From the NCBI RefSeq assembly GCF_000803065.1, contig NZ_JSXI01000029.1, positions 248,001-312,000 on the forward strand: DNA of 64,000 nt, in the 5' to 3' direction. Every line of letters begins with the position of its first letter. Within the stretch, counting starts at the first letter, position 1. The notes beneath the pieces were generated by a model that made no database searches, had not been told where the DNA came from, and saw only the letters and a program-made list of their open reading frames with translations. Positions 16,436 through 24,343 of the stretch are shown here, in pieces. The position numbers and the translations under genes are program-made. Source of the stretch: Sphingomonas sp. ERG5. GTDB taxonomy: Bacteria > Pseudomonadota > Alphaproteobacteria > Sphingomonadales > Sphingomonadaceae.

Positions 16436-17365
16436 ATGCGGATGACCGGAAAACGAATGATGATCGGTGCGACTCTGGCGGCATTGATGATGGGACAGGC
16501 GGGCAGCGGCGTGGCGAACGCGCCGCCCAAGGATGATCCACTGACCCGGCCGATCGCGCCTGGCTATGCCGATCGTTGGACCAAGCCGCTGACGCCGATA
16601 CGACTCTACGGCAACAGCTATCTGGTCGGTTTTACCGAATTGAATGTCGGACTGATCCGCACTAGCGCCGGGCTGATCCTGATCGATGCCGGCGTGCCGC
16701 AGGGCGTCGCGGCGCTTGAGGCGAATATCCGCCGGCTCGGCTTCGACATCCGTCAGGTGAAGTATATTCTCAGCACCGAACCGCATTACGATCATGGTGG
16801 CGGCTTTGCCGCCATGGTGCGTGACAGCGGCGCAACGGTGATTGCGGGCAAGGATGGTGCGACCTCGCTGCGCCTCGGTCGCGCATTGCCCGACGATCCG
16901 CAGGCGGCGCATCTCGATACTTTCCCGGCAGTGCCGAAAGTGCGGGCTGTCGCCGATGGGGAGACGATCACGCTCGGCGATGTTGTGGTCACCGCGCGTG
17001 CGACGCCGGGCCATACTTCGGGCAGCACGAGCTGGACGTGGAAATCGTGCGAGCAAGGCAAGTGCATCGATATGGTGTTTGCGTCGAGCTTGAACCCAGC
17101 ATCCGCCGATGGTTACCGTTTCACCGATCCGGCGCATGCCGGGATTGTCGCATCGTATCGCCGAAGCTTCGCGACAATGTCGGCGCTGCCCTGCGATCTG
17201 CTGATCACCGCGCACCCCGATCAGTCGGGCGGCGATGTGAAGTTCCAGCAACTCAGCGCGGGTGTGAAGCCCAACCCATTCCTCGATTCCGGCGCCTGCC
17301 GTGCCTATGCGGCGAAGTTTTCCGCCTTGCTTGACGCGCGGCTGGCAAAAGAGGGCGCGCAATAG
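16436..17365 (+). CDS. Subclass B3 metallo-beta-lactamase, Glu116 variant
   Basis: A 309-residue periplasmic hydrolase. Residues 1-29 look like a signal peptide ending in VANA. The zinc motif, normally HxHxDH, reads EPHYDH (Glu115, His117, Asp119, His120, precursor numbering), so the first Zn1 ligand is Glu. The other ligands are intact: His193 (TPGHTSGSTSW) and His260 (ITAHPDQSGG). The rest of the B3 scaffold is present (NSYLVGF, ILIDAGVPQG, and paired Cys in KSCEQGKC). The ATG at 16436 is chosen over GTG 16433 because AAGAGGA lies 6 bases upstream. It is expected to open beta-lactam rings. Gln at this site is known from GOB enzymes; Glu is rarer. Confidence 0.85.
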   Translation: MRMTGKRMMIGATLAALMMGQAGSGVANAPPKDDPLTRPIAPGYADRWTKPLTPIRLYGNSYLVGFTELNVGLIRTSAGLILIDAGVPQGVAALEANIRRLGFDIRQVKYILSTEPHYDHGGGFAAMVRDSGATVIAGKDGATSLRLGRALPDDPQAAHLDTFPAVPKVRAVADGETITLGDVVVTARATPGHTSGSTSWTWKSCEQGKCIDMVFASSLNPASADGYRFTDPAHAGIVASYRRSFATMSALPCDLLITAHPDQSGGDVKFQQLSAGVKPNPFLDSGACRAYAAKFSALLDARLAKEGAQ

Positions 17366-17378
17366 GAATGAATTCACC

Positions 17379-17418
17379 TCTCCCCGTTCCGACTGAGCTT
17401 GTCAGGCGGACGGGGAGA
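17379..17418. repeat. Short inverted repeat after the lactamase gene
   Basis: TCTCCCCGT (17379-17387) pairs with ACGGGGAGA (17410-17418). The loop contains GACTGAGCTTGTC, a half site of the dispersed repeat family. Probable terminator/REP between convergent genes. Confidence 0.5.
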
Positions 17419-17440
17419 AGGGATTGCCCGGTGCGTGGGG

Positions 17441-17770
17441 TCACGCTGGCGCGAGCTTGAGCAGCGCAATGCCCGCCAGCACGAGCAGGATGCCGCCGAA
17501 GCGCCACAGGCTGATGCTTTCACCGAACAGCCAGATGCCGAGCAGTGCCGTCCCGGCCGCGCCGATGCCGGTCCATACCGCATAGGCAGTGCCGACCGGC
17601 AGCACCGCCAGCGCGCGACCGAGCAGATAGACGAACGCTGCGAGCAGCAGGAACGAGACCAGGCTCCAGCCGAGCCGGCTATAGCCCGCGGCATATTTCA
17701 TCGACACTGCCCAGGCGATGTCGAGCAGCCCGGCGGTCACCAGCATGACCCAAGCGATACCCTGGCTCAT
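17441..17770 (-). CDS. SMR family guanidinium/quaternary ammonium exporter (Gdx/SugE-like)
   Basis: A 109-residue four-TM small multidrug resistance protein. The essential glutamate position of EmrE-type proteins is Asp17 here (LLDIAWAVSMKYA), and VGTAYAVWTGIGAAGTALLG is the conserved TM3 signature. The AW(A)VSMKYA pattern is closer to the SugE/Gdx clade than to EmrE. The protein exports guanidinium or small quaternary cations as an antiparallel dimer. The start of this gene follows the GST stop after 4 bases, so they are likely one transcript. Confidence 0.85.
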   Translation of the reverse strand: MSQGIAWVMLVTAGLLDIAWAVSMKYAAGYSRLGWSLVSFLLLAAFVYLLGRALAVLPVGTAYAVWTGIGAAGTALLGIWLFGESISLWRFGGILLVLAGIALLKLAPA

Positions 17771-17774
17771 CGTC

Positions 17775-18401
17775 TCACGCCGCCAGCTTCATGCCCTCGG
17801 CGTTCATCGCTTCGCGCACATGTGGGCGCGCGCCGACCAGGTCGAGAAAATCGCGCAGCTGTGGGAATGGGGTCAGGTCGACTCTGGCGAAAGCCGACCA
17901 GCCGATGATGGTGAAGAGATAGGCGTCGGCGGCCGTGAACGTGTCGCCGAGCAGGAATGGGCCCGACGCGGCGAACTGGCGTTCGACATAAGCAAGCCGC
18001 TCGGCGATCTTGTCGCGCGCGACTTCCTGTGCCTGCGCGCCATATTCGGGGTGGAACAGCCAGGGGCTGTACATCTTGTGCAATTCGGTCGCGATGAAGT
18101 TGAGCCAGGATTGCAAGCGGTAGCGCTCGGGGGTGCCGGCGGGCGGGGCGAGGTCGGCGTCGGGGTTGAGGTCGGCGAGATATTGCACGATCGCCACGCC
18201 TTCGGTGAGCAGCGAGCCGTCATCAAGTTCAAGCGCGGGGACATAGCCATTGGCGTGGCGGGCGGTGAAATCGGCGCCGCTCTCAGTGCGGTGCGGGGTC
18301 GTACGGATGTCGACGCGCTCCAGGTCAAGCGCGATGCCGGCCTCCAGCGCGACGATGTGCGGCGAGAGCGAGCAAGTGCCGGTGGCGTAATAGAGCTTCA
18401 T
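17775..18401 (-). CDS. Glutathione S-transferase, beta class
   Basis: A 208-residue cytoplasmic enzyme. The N-terminal thioredoxin-like domain begins MKLYYATGTCSLSPHIV, with Cys10 and Ser at the beta-class glutathione-binding site, and NGYVPALELDDGSLLTEG holds the cis-Pro and the glutamyl-binding TEG. The all-helical C-terminal domain has the N-capping box FTAADAYLFTI. It conjugates or reduces electrophiles with glutathione. It is divergent from a LysR regulator, with two palindromes in the shared promoter, and is followed closely by the SMR exporter. Confidence 0.9.
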   Translation of the reverse strand: MKLYYATGTCSLSPHIVALEAGIALDLERVDIRTTPHRTESGADFTARHANGYVPALELDDGSLLTEGVAIVQYLADLNPDADLAPPAGTPERYRLQSWLNFIATELHKMYSPWLFHPEYGAQAQEVARDKIAERLAYVERQFAASGPFLLGDTFTAADAYLFTIIGWSAFARVDLTPFPQLRDFLDLVGARPHVREAMNAEGMKLAA

Positions 18402-18455
18402 GATCGAATCCTTTCTGTGGGCGAGGGGTCGCCGTCGAACTCGATCTGGGATTTG

Positions 18456-18508
18456 TGCATTCGCAATGCACGTTGCGATTATGCCAATCACTCTTGCATG
18501 ACTGCAAG
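18456..18508. promoter_or_regulatory. Two palindromes in the GST/LysR divergent promoter
   Basis: TGCATTCGCAATGCA (18456-18470) is a perfect palindrome with the T-N11-A spacing of LysR boxes. CTTGCA-TGAC-TGCAAG (18493-18508) is a second. Both lie between the GST start (18401) and the LysR start (18533), and share a TGCA core. Confidence 0.65.
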
Positions 18509-18532
18509 TTACTCCGATGCTATGTCAGTGGC

Positions 18533-19438
18533 ATGAAGGACTGGAATGACCTGAAACTGGTGCTGGCGGTGCAGCGTGCCGGCGGCCTGACCGCAGCGGC
18601 GAAACTGCTCGGTATCGATCATTCGACTGCGTTTCGCCGACTCAATGCGATCGAGGCGCGGATCGGCGCGCGCGTGTTCGAGCGGCTGCCGGGCGGCGCG
18701 TATCGCGCGACCGTGGCGGGCGAGCGCATGGCTGCCGCCGCCGAGCGGATGGAGGATGAGGCGCTGGCGCTCGACCGCGATATCGCCGGGCGCGATCATC
18801 GGTTGACCGGCCGGTTGCGCGTCACATCGTCGGAGACGCTCGCCTATAGTCGGCTCACCCATCATCTCGCCGCGTTCCGGGCGCAGCATCCCGGGATCAT
18901 GGTCGAACTGGCGATCGACAATCGCGTGCTCAGCCTGTCGCGGCGCGAGGCTGACATCGCGCTGCGCCCGATCCGCCCGAAAGAGGCCGATCTGTGGGGA
19001 CGCAAGCTCGCCGGGGTGGCGTGGAGCCTGTATGCCGCTCCCGCCTATCTCGCGGACCATGGGCCGGTTGTGGACGGCGCGTTGGCGGAGCAGGCGTTGA
19101 TCGGGTGGGAGGAAATGGCGGCGGGAATCCTGGCCGCCGAATGGCTCGCGCGCCAGGTGCCGGTCGAGGCGTTCGCCTATCGCACCAACAGCCTGGTCAA
19201 TCAGCTGGTGGCGGCCAAGGCCGGGATGGGGGTCGCATTGCTGCCCTGCTACCTTGGCGATCGCGATGCCGGGGTGGTTCGCGCGGCAACGACGCCGATC
19301 GCCGAACTGGCGGGCGAGTTATGGATCGTCACTCATGCCGATCTGAAGGCGACTGCGCGGGTGCGGGCGTTTTTCGACCTGGTCGGTGACGCGCTGGTCG
19401 GCGACCGCGATCTGTTCGAGGGGCGGCGGGCAGGATGA
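18533..19438 (+). CDS. LysR family transcriptional regulator
   Basis: A 301-residue LysR regulator. The N-terminal winged helix reads WNDLKLVLAVQRAGGLTAAAK, then LGIDHSTAFRRLNAIEARIGARVFER. The effector-binding periplasmic-binding-like domain starts near GRLRVTSSETLAYS. The TV(A)GERMAAAAERM linker is typical of the family. It probably controls the divergent GST and the exporter behind it, through the two palindromes in the shared promoter. The ligand is unknown. Confidence 0.88.
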   Translation: MKDWNDLKLVLAVQRAGGLTAAAKLLGIDHSTAFRRLNAIEARIGARVFERLPGGAYRATVAGERMAAAAERMEDEALALDRDIAGRDHRLTGRLRVTSSETLAYSRLTHHLAAFRAQHPGIMVELAIDNRVLSLSRREADIALRPIRPKEADLWGRKLAGVAWSLYAAPAYLADHGPVVDGALAEQALIGWEEMAAGILAAEWLARQVPVEAFAYRTNSLVNQLVAAKAGMGVALLPCYLGDRDAGVVRAATTPIAELAGELWIVTHADLKATARVRAFFDLVGDALVGDRDLFEGRRAG

Positions 19439-19646
19439 TAAATCGCGCCGTGCATCCGTCCCGCCCGTCCGCCCGTACCTGCCCTCCGACAATCGTTCGC
19501 GATGGCAGCGCGTCGGCACGCCTGGTTTCGTGGATGGCGGCGCTTCGTCTGCACAAATCACAAATAAATGAATCTTTTCAATAACTTGCAACTAATTTGA
19601 ATATGGTTAGTTTGCGCTGGACGTGACCCATCAGGGAGGTTCGGCA

Positions 19647-20615
19647 ATGACAATCGACCAGGAACAATTGATCGACGTCCTCGATCGGCGCGTCGAGCGT
19701 CGCAATGAGCGGCGTGATTTCTTCAAGGCGGCATTCGGTGCGGCGGCAGTGGCTGGCGCGGGTGTCACGGCACTGTCCTTTGCCGGCAGTGCCGGGGCGC
19801 AGGCGGCTCCGACCGATGCCGATGTGCTGAATTTCGCGCTCAACCTCGAATATCTTGAGGCGCAATTCTATCAGGTGGCGGTGTTCGGCACTGGCCTGCC
19901 TGCCGGGCAATTGACCGGTACCGGCACGCAAGGCGCGGTGAGCGGCGGGCGTCAGGTGACCTTCACTGATCCGGTGGTCGCGCAATATGCCAAGGAGATC
20001 GCACAGGACGAAGTGGCGCATGTCGCGTTCCTGCGCACGCAGCTCGGCACGGCGGCGGTGGCGCAGCCGGCGATCGATATCGGCGTCACCCCGACCAGCG
20101 CGTTCAGCAATGCCGCGCGTGCCGCCGGACTGATCGGCGCGGGCGCTGCGTTCGACGTCTATGCCAATGACGAGAATTTCCTGCTCGGCGCGTTCATCTT
20201 CGAAGATGTCGGCGTCACCGCCTATAAGGGCGCGGCGCCGCTGCTGACCAACAAGACCTATCTCGAAGCGGCGGCCGGCATTCTGGCGGTCGAGGCCTAT
20301 CATGCCGGGCTGGTGCGCACCGTGCTCTACGCCAAGGGACTGGCGACGCCGTCGCTGCGCACCTCGGCCGATGCGATTTCGAATGCGCGTGACAGCCTGG
20401 ATGGGGCGAGCGACCTCGACCAGGGGATCACCGGTACCGGCACTGGTACCGGCACGACATCGAACATCGTGCCGCTCGATCGTGACGGGATCGCGTTCAG
20501 CCGGACCACGGGGCAGGTACTCAACATCGTGTACCTGACCAATACTGCGGCGGGCATGGGCGGATTTTTCCCCGCCGGCGTCAACGGCGCGATCAAGACC
20601 AGCGCGGCCAACTGA
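19647..20615 (+). CDS. Tat-exported ferritin-like domain protein
   Basis: A 322-residue protein of the ferritin-like (PF13668, 'desiccation-related') group. A twin-arginine signal is clear: [20 protein letters not shown], cleaved near AGAQA. The four-helix core includes [36 protein letters not shown] and [20 protein letters not shown], with Glu and His where a diiron site would be. Acts outside the inner membrane after folding. AGGGAGG is 7 bases before ATG 19647. A paralogue follows 53 bases downstream. A Gly/Thr repeat (GTGTGTGT) lies near the C-terminus. Function in stress or iron handling is only suggested by the fold. Confidence 0.82.
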   Translation: MTIDQEQLIDVLDRRVERRNERRDFFKAAFGAAAVAGAGVTALSFAGSAGAQAAPTDADVLNFALNLEYLEAQFYQVAVFGTGLPAGQLTGTGTQGAVSGGRQVTFTDPVVAQYAKEIAQDEVAHVAFLRTQLGTAAVAQPAIDIGVTPTSAFSNAARAAGLIGAGAAFDVYANDENFLLGAFIFEDVGVTAYKGAAPLLTNKTYLEAAAGILAVEAYHAGLVRTVLYAKGLATPSLRTSADAISNARDSLDGASDLDQGITGTGTGTGTTSNIVPLDRDGIAFSRTTGQVLNIVYLTNTAAGMGGFFPAGVNGAIKTSAAN

Positions 20616-20668
20616 GCCGCCCCATCCGATCATCAGCCAGATCGTCACCCAGTCAGGGGAGATTTCCG

Positions 20669-21673
20669 ATGCACGATACCGACACGCTTCTCCATGTTCT
20701 CGAGATATCCGATCGTCGCCGCGCCGAACGCCGCGACTTCATGCGCACTGCGGCAAAAGTTTCGATCGCGGCCGGCGGCTTGTCGCTGCTCGCTGCATGC
20801 GGCGACAATAACGACTTGCCCGCCCCAACGCCGACGCCGTCACCCACGCCAAGCCCGACGCCGACACCGGCCCCGAGCGATGCCGATGTGCTGAATTTCG
20901 CGCTCAACCTCGAATATCTCGAAGCGCAATTCTATTCCTTCGCTGCGTTCGGCGCAGGGTTGCCCGCGTCGATGCAGACCGGCACCGGTACGCAAGGGGC
21001 GGTGACCGGTGGTCGCGCGGTCAATTTCGTCGATCCGGTGGTGCGCGCCTATGCCCGCGAGATCGCTTTTGACGAACTGGCGCACGTCAACTTCCTGCGC
21101 ACTCAGCTTGGTGCATCGGCGGTCGCGCAGCCGGTGCTCAACATTTCGGGCGATGCGAGCGGGGCGTTCACCGCCGCGGCACGGGCGGCCGGCGTGGTGC
21201 CGATGACCGGCACCTTCGATCCCTATGCCAGCGACGAATTCTTCCTGCTCGGCGCATTCATCTTCGAGGATGTCGGAGTGACGGCGTACAAAGGCGCGTC
21301 GATATTGCTGACCAACAAGACCTATCTCGAAGCGGCGGCCGGCATCCTTGCGGCAGAGGCCTATCATGCCGGCCTGGTGCGCACCGTGCTCTACGCCAAG
21401 GGCGTGTCGACCACCTCATTGCGCACCGCGGCCGGGCAAATCTCCGACGCGCGCGACAGTCTGGATGGACCAGGCGATCTCGACCAGGGCATTCTTGCGA
21501 CCGACCTGACCATGTCGAACATCGTGCCCACTGACGGCAACGGCATCGCCTTCAGCCGCACCGCCGGTCAGGTGCTCAACATCGTCTATCTCAACAAGGC
21601 GGCGACGGTCGGGGGTGGGTTCTTTCCCAACGGCGTCAACGGCACGATCCGGACCAGCGCTGCCAGCGGCTGA
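20669..21673 (+). CDS. Tat-exported ferritin-like lipoprotein (paralogue)
   Basis: A 334-residue paralogue of the preceding protein. The signal has a twin-arginine motif (RRAERRDFMRTAAK) but ends in a lipobox (LSLLAAC), so it should be a Tat-exported, lipid-anchored protein. A Pro/Thr/Ser linker (PTPTPSPTPSPTPTP) tethers the ferritin-like core, which keeps the same Glu/His positions ([47 protein letters not shown]). Nucleotide identity with the upstream copy is very high over parts of the core, indicating tandem duplication. One copy soluble, one membrane-bound. Confidence 0.82.
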   Translation: MHDTDTLLHVLEISDRRRAERRDFMRTAAKVSIAAGGLSLLAACGDNNDLPAPTPTPSPTPSPTPTPAPSDADVLNFALNLEYLEAQFYSFAAFGAGLPASMQTGTGTQGAVTGGRAVNFVDPVVRAYAREIAFDELAHVNFLRTQLGASAVAQPVLNISGDASGAFTAAARAAGVVPMTGTFDPYASDEFFLLGAFIFEDVGVTAYKGASILLTNKTYLEAAAGILAAEAYHAGLVRTVLYAKGVSTTSLRTAAGQISDARDSLDGPGDLDQGILATDLTMSNIVPTDGNGIAFSRTAGQVLNIVYLNKAATVGGGFFPNGVNGTIRTSAASG

Positions 21674-22004
21674 GTTCGGCCGGGGACGCGTATTCTCCTG
21701 CGTGTCCCCGGAATGCCGCCGGTGTTTCGGTATCAAGTCGAATCGATCGCTTTCCCGGCACGGGCCGGGAGGGCGATTTTCTGGTTCTGGAACGGCAGGG
21801 TCCGGGCCGGAATCACCTGCTCGGTTCATGCCGCTTTCTGGCGCAGCACCGCCTTTCTTCACGGACATCGCAAAGAAAAGAGCGGCACTTCGACAAGCCC
21901 AGGAAGAAGGGTAGGAAGTGGACTGATGCACCGCGATGTTGCCGGTCGCGCGTTTTGCTGGTAGAGGCGCTGTCGTTCCGGCTTCGAGAATAGGAGGGCC
22001 AGTG
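21674..22004. other. Non-coding spacer
   Basis: About 330 bases between the ferritin-like lipoprotein and a small leader ORF. It contains a single half site (CTTCGACAAGCCCAGG, near 21888) of the dispersed CTGAGC..GTCGAAG repeat. A promoter for the downstream leader/ABC transporter is expected here, but I cannot identify one with confidence. Confidence 0.5.
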
Positions 22005-22070
22005 ATGATGACATCGACCATTGCAAGCCTGCCTTTCGCCGCCATGGGCCTCGGCAAACACCGCCATTAG
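22005..22070 (+). CDS. Small leader ORF (21 aa) upstream of ABC exporter
   Basis: A 21-codon ORF, beginning MMTSTIASL and ending GLGKHRH, with a near-consensus ribosome binding site AGGAGGG 6 bases upstream. That is stronger than the site of the ABC exporter gene itself. A GC-rich hairpin region (around 22077-22102) follows its stop. Its position about 95 bases ahead of the exporter start suggests a leader peptide or uORF whose translation modulates the downstream gene. It is too short for family recognition; it could be fortuitous. Confidence 0.4.
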   Translation: MMTSTIASLPFAAMGLGKHRH

Positions 22071-22163
22071 GTCCTGAGGCCGCCCTGATCGGGCGCCTTC
22101 TCCGCGACATCTCTCGACATTGCCATAAGGAGCCGGCGTGCCTTCGCGCCGCGTCACGAATCC

Positions 22164-23999
22164 ATGACTCATGTTCGCAACAAGAGCCGCGCCGGCGTGA
22201 TCGGCGCCGTGCTCGCCTTCACCTTCGCGCATTGGGCGCGACAGCGCGGTCGCGCGCTGTTCATCGGTCTTGCCATCTCGGCGGCGACGGTGACCGAAAT
22301 CTTCGTGCCGGTCGCTGCCGGCAAACTGGTCGACGCGCTCACCGCCGGGACTCGCGATACGGCGCTATGGCTGTTCGCGGTGATGGCCGCGCTTGGCCTT
22401 GCCATGCTCGTGCTGCGCCATTTCGCCTGGATGAATGTGGTGCCGTTCACGCTCCGGCTGATGGGTGACGTCGCCGAGGACGCGTTCGCGCGTGTGCAGC
22501 GTTTCTCGTCCGACTGGCATGCCAATGGCTTTGCCGGCTCCACCGTGCGCAAGATTTCGCGCGGCATGTGGGCGCTCGATACGCTCGACGATGTGCTGTT
22601 GCTCGCGTTGCTGCCCTGCTTCGTCGTGCTGACCGGCACCATGCTGCTGCTCGGCTGGCACTGGCCGCTGCTCGGGCTGGTAATGGGCGTCGGCGCGGTG
22701 GTCTATGTCGTGCTGACTCTGGCCCTTGCGACGCGCTGGGTCGCGCCCGCCGCGTCGCTCTCCAATGGCTGGGATACGCGCATGGGCGGGCTGTTGTCCG
22801 ACGCGATCGGCGGCAATGCGGTGGTCAAGTCGTTCGGCGCGGAGGCGCGCGAGGAAGCGCGGCTGGCGCGGGTGGTCGCCAAATGGCAGCGCCGCACGAC
22901 CCGCACCTGGGTGCGCAGCACCTGGTCGGGCTCGTCGCAGATCGGCCTGTTATGGATCGTGCGCACCACATTGGTCGGTAGCGCCCTGTGGCTCTGGTCG
23001 CAGGGGCAAGCGACGCCGGGCGACATCACCTATGTGCTGACCAGCTATTTCATCCTGCACGGGTATCTCGTCGATATCGGCCATTATGTGCATCAGCTGC
23101 AGCGCGCGGTGAACGAGCTGGAGGAACTGGTCGAGCTGCATGGCGAGCCGCTCGGGATCGAGGATGCGGCGGGCGCCAAGCCGATGAAGATCACGGCGGG
23201 CGAGGTGCGTTTCGACCATGTTACCTTCCGTTATGGCGGGCATGAAACGCCGCTGTACGACGATCTGTCGGTGACGATCCGCGCCGGCGAGCGGGTCGGG
23301 CTGGTCGGTCATTCGGGCTCGGGCAAGACCAGCTTCGTCAAGCTGATCCAGCGGCTGCACGATGTGACCGAGGGCCGGGTGCTGATCGACGGGCAGGATG
23401 TGCGCGACGTGACCCAGCGGTCGCTGCGCGCGCAGATCGCGATCGTGCAGCAGGAGCCGATCCTGTTCCACCGCAGCCTGGCGGAGAATATCGCCTATGC
23501 CCGCCCCGATGCGACATTGGCGGAGATCGAGCATGCGGCACAACTCGCCAACGCCGATGCGTTCATCGCCCGGCTGCCGCGCGGCTATGCGACGCTGGTC
23601 GGCGAACGCGGCGTCAAGCTGTCGGGCGGCGAGCGGCAGCGCGTGGCGCTGGCGCGCGCGTTCCTGGCTGACGCGCCGATCCTGATCCTCGACGAGGCGA
23701 CCTCGAGCCTGGATTCGGAATCGGAAAGCCTGATCCAGCAGGCGATGGACCGGCTGATGACCGGGCGCACCGCGATCGTCATCGCCCACCGCCTGTCGAC
23801 GGTGCGCACGCTCGACCGCATCCTGGTGTTCGACCAGGGACGGGTCGTCGAGGATGGCGATCACGAAGCGCTGCTCGCCAATCCCGCCGGCATTTATCGC
23901 CGGCTGTTCGATCGGCAATCGGGCACCATCATCGACGGGGCGGGCGGTGAAGGGTCGGGCGGCGAAGGAACGGATGAGCCGCTGTTCATCGACGCCTGA
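22164..23999 (+). CDS. ABC transporter, fused permease/ATPase (exporter type)
   Basis: A 611-residue half-transporter of the ABCB/MsbA-like export class. An N-terminal type I exporter TM domain (six helices, about 25-320) is followed by a nucleotide-binding domain with Walker A GHSGSGKTS, Q-loop VQQEPILFHRSLAENIAYA, signature LSGGERQRVALARAF, Walker B ILILDEATSSLD and H-loop IAHRLSTV. It acts as a homodimer in the inner membrane; the substrate is unknown. Just upstream, a GTG mini-ORF of nine codons (22138-22167) with its own AAGGAG overlaps the start as ATGA, so translation may be coupled. A hairpin follows the stop immediately. Confidence 0.9.
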   Translation: MTHVRNKSRAGVIGAVLAFTFAHWARQRGRALFIGLAISAATVTEIFVPVAAGKLVDALTAGTRDTALWLFAVMAALGLAMLVLRHFAWMNVVPFTLRLMGDVAEDAFARVQRFSSDWHANGFAGSTVRKISRGMWALDTLDDVLLLALLPCFVVLTGTMLLLGWHWPLLGLVMGVGAVVYVVLTLALATRWVAPAASLSNGWDTRMGGLLSDAIGGNAVVKSFGAEAREEARLARVVAKWQRRTTRTWVRSTWSGSSQIGLLWIVRTTLVGSALWLWSQGQATPGDITYVLTSYFILHGYLVDIGHYVHQLQRAVNELEELVELHGEPLGIEDAAGAKPMKITAGEVRFDHVTFRYGGHETPLYDDLSVTIRAGERVGLVGHSGSGKTSFVKLIQRLHDVTEGRVLIDGQDVRDVTQRSLRAQIAIVQQEPILFHRSLAENIAYARPDATLAEIEHAAQLANADAFIARLPRGYATLVGERGVKLSGGERQRVALARAFLADAPILILDEATSSLDSESESLIQQAMDRLMTGRTAIVIAHRLSTVRTLDRILVFDQGRVVEDGDHEALLANPAGIYRRLFDRQSGTIIDGAGGEGSGGEGTDEPLFIDA

Positions 24000-24002
24000 A
24001 GA

Positions 24003-24040
24003 AATGATCCTCCCTCCGGCCACCCGGGGGGAGGATCATT
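24003..24040. terminator. Hairpin terminator after ABC exporter
   Basis: The 12-bp arms AATGATCCTCCC (24003-24014) and GGGAGGATCATT (24029-24040) begin three bases after the exporter stop codon. The T-run is weak, so it may be an inefficient terminator or an mRNA 3' end stabiliser. Confidence 0.6.
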
Positions 24041-24055
24041 GTCGCCATTCATGCT

Positions 24056-24343
24056 ATGATCCGGGTGTCGCTCGACAGTCTTTGGAGTCTGGTCATGCGC
24101 GGTGCCGGCATCCTGGCGCTTCTGCTCGCCCTTTGGGGGCTGGGCTATGGCTGGTTTGCGCTCGGCTGGGATGCCGGAACCGGCCGCGCCCTTGGCGACC
24201 ATGTCCTGATCGGCGCGTCCGTGCTGCTGGGCATCATGTCCTCCTGGATCATCGTGCGGCGGCGATCGGGTAAGGCAGTGCCCGTGCTGGCCGGGGTGCT
24301 TGCCGCGCTGGTCCTGTTCGTGCTGTTCTTCGCGCGGCCCTAA
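24056..24343 (+). CDS. Small three-TM membrane protein, unknown function
   Basis: A 95-residue hydrophobic protein with about three TM helices (roughly 13-35, 46-66, 73-92), separated by a DAGTGRALGD loop and a basic loop (VRRRSGKA). No family recognised. Its last bases overlap the end of the convergent FAD monooxygenase gene by 4 bp. An internal ATG at 24095 is an alternative start. It follows the ABC exporter and its hairpin in the same direction, so it could be cotranscribed by read-through. Confidence 0.6.
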   Translation: MIRVSLDSLWSLVMRGAGILALLLALWGLGYGWFALGWDAGTGRALGDHVLIGASVLLGIMSSWIIVRRRSGKAVPVLAGVLAALVLFVLFFARP

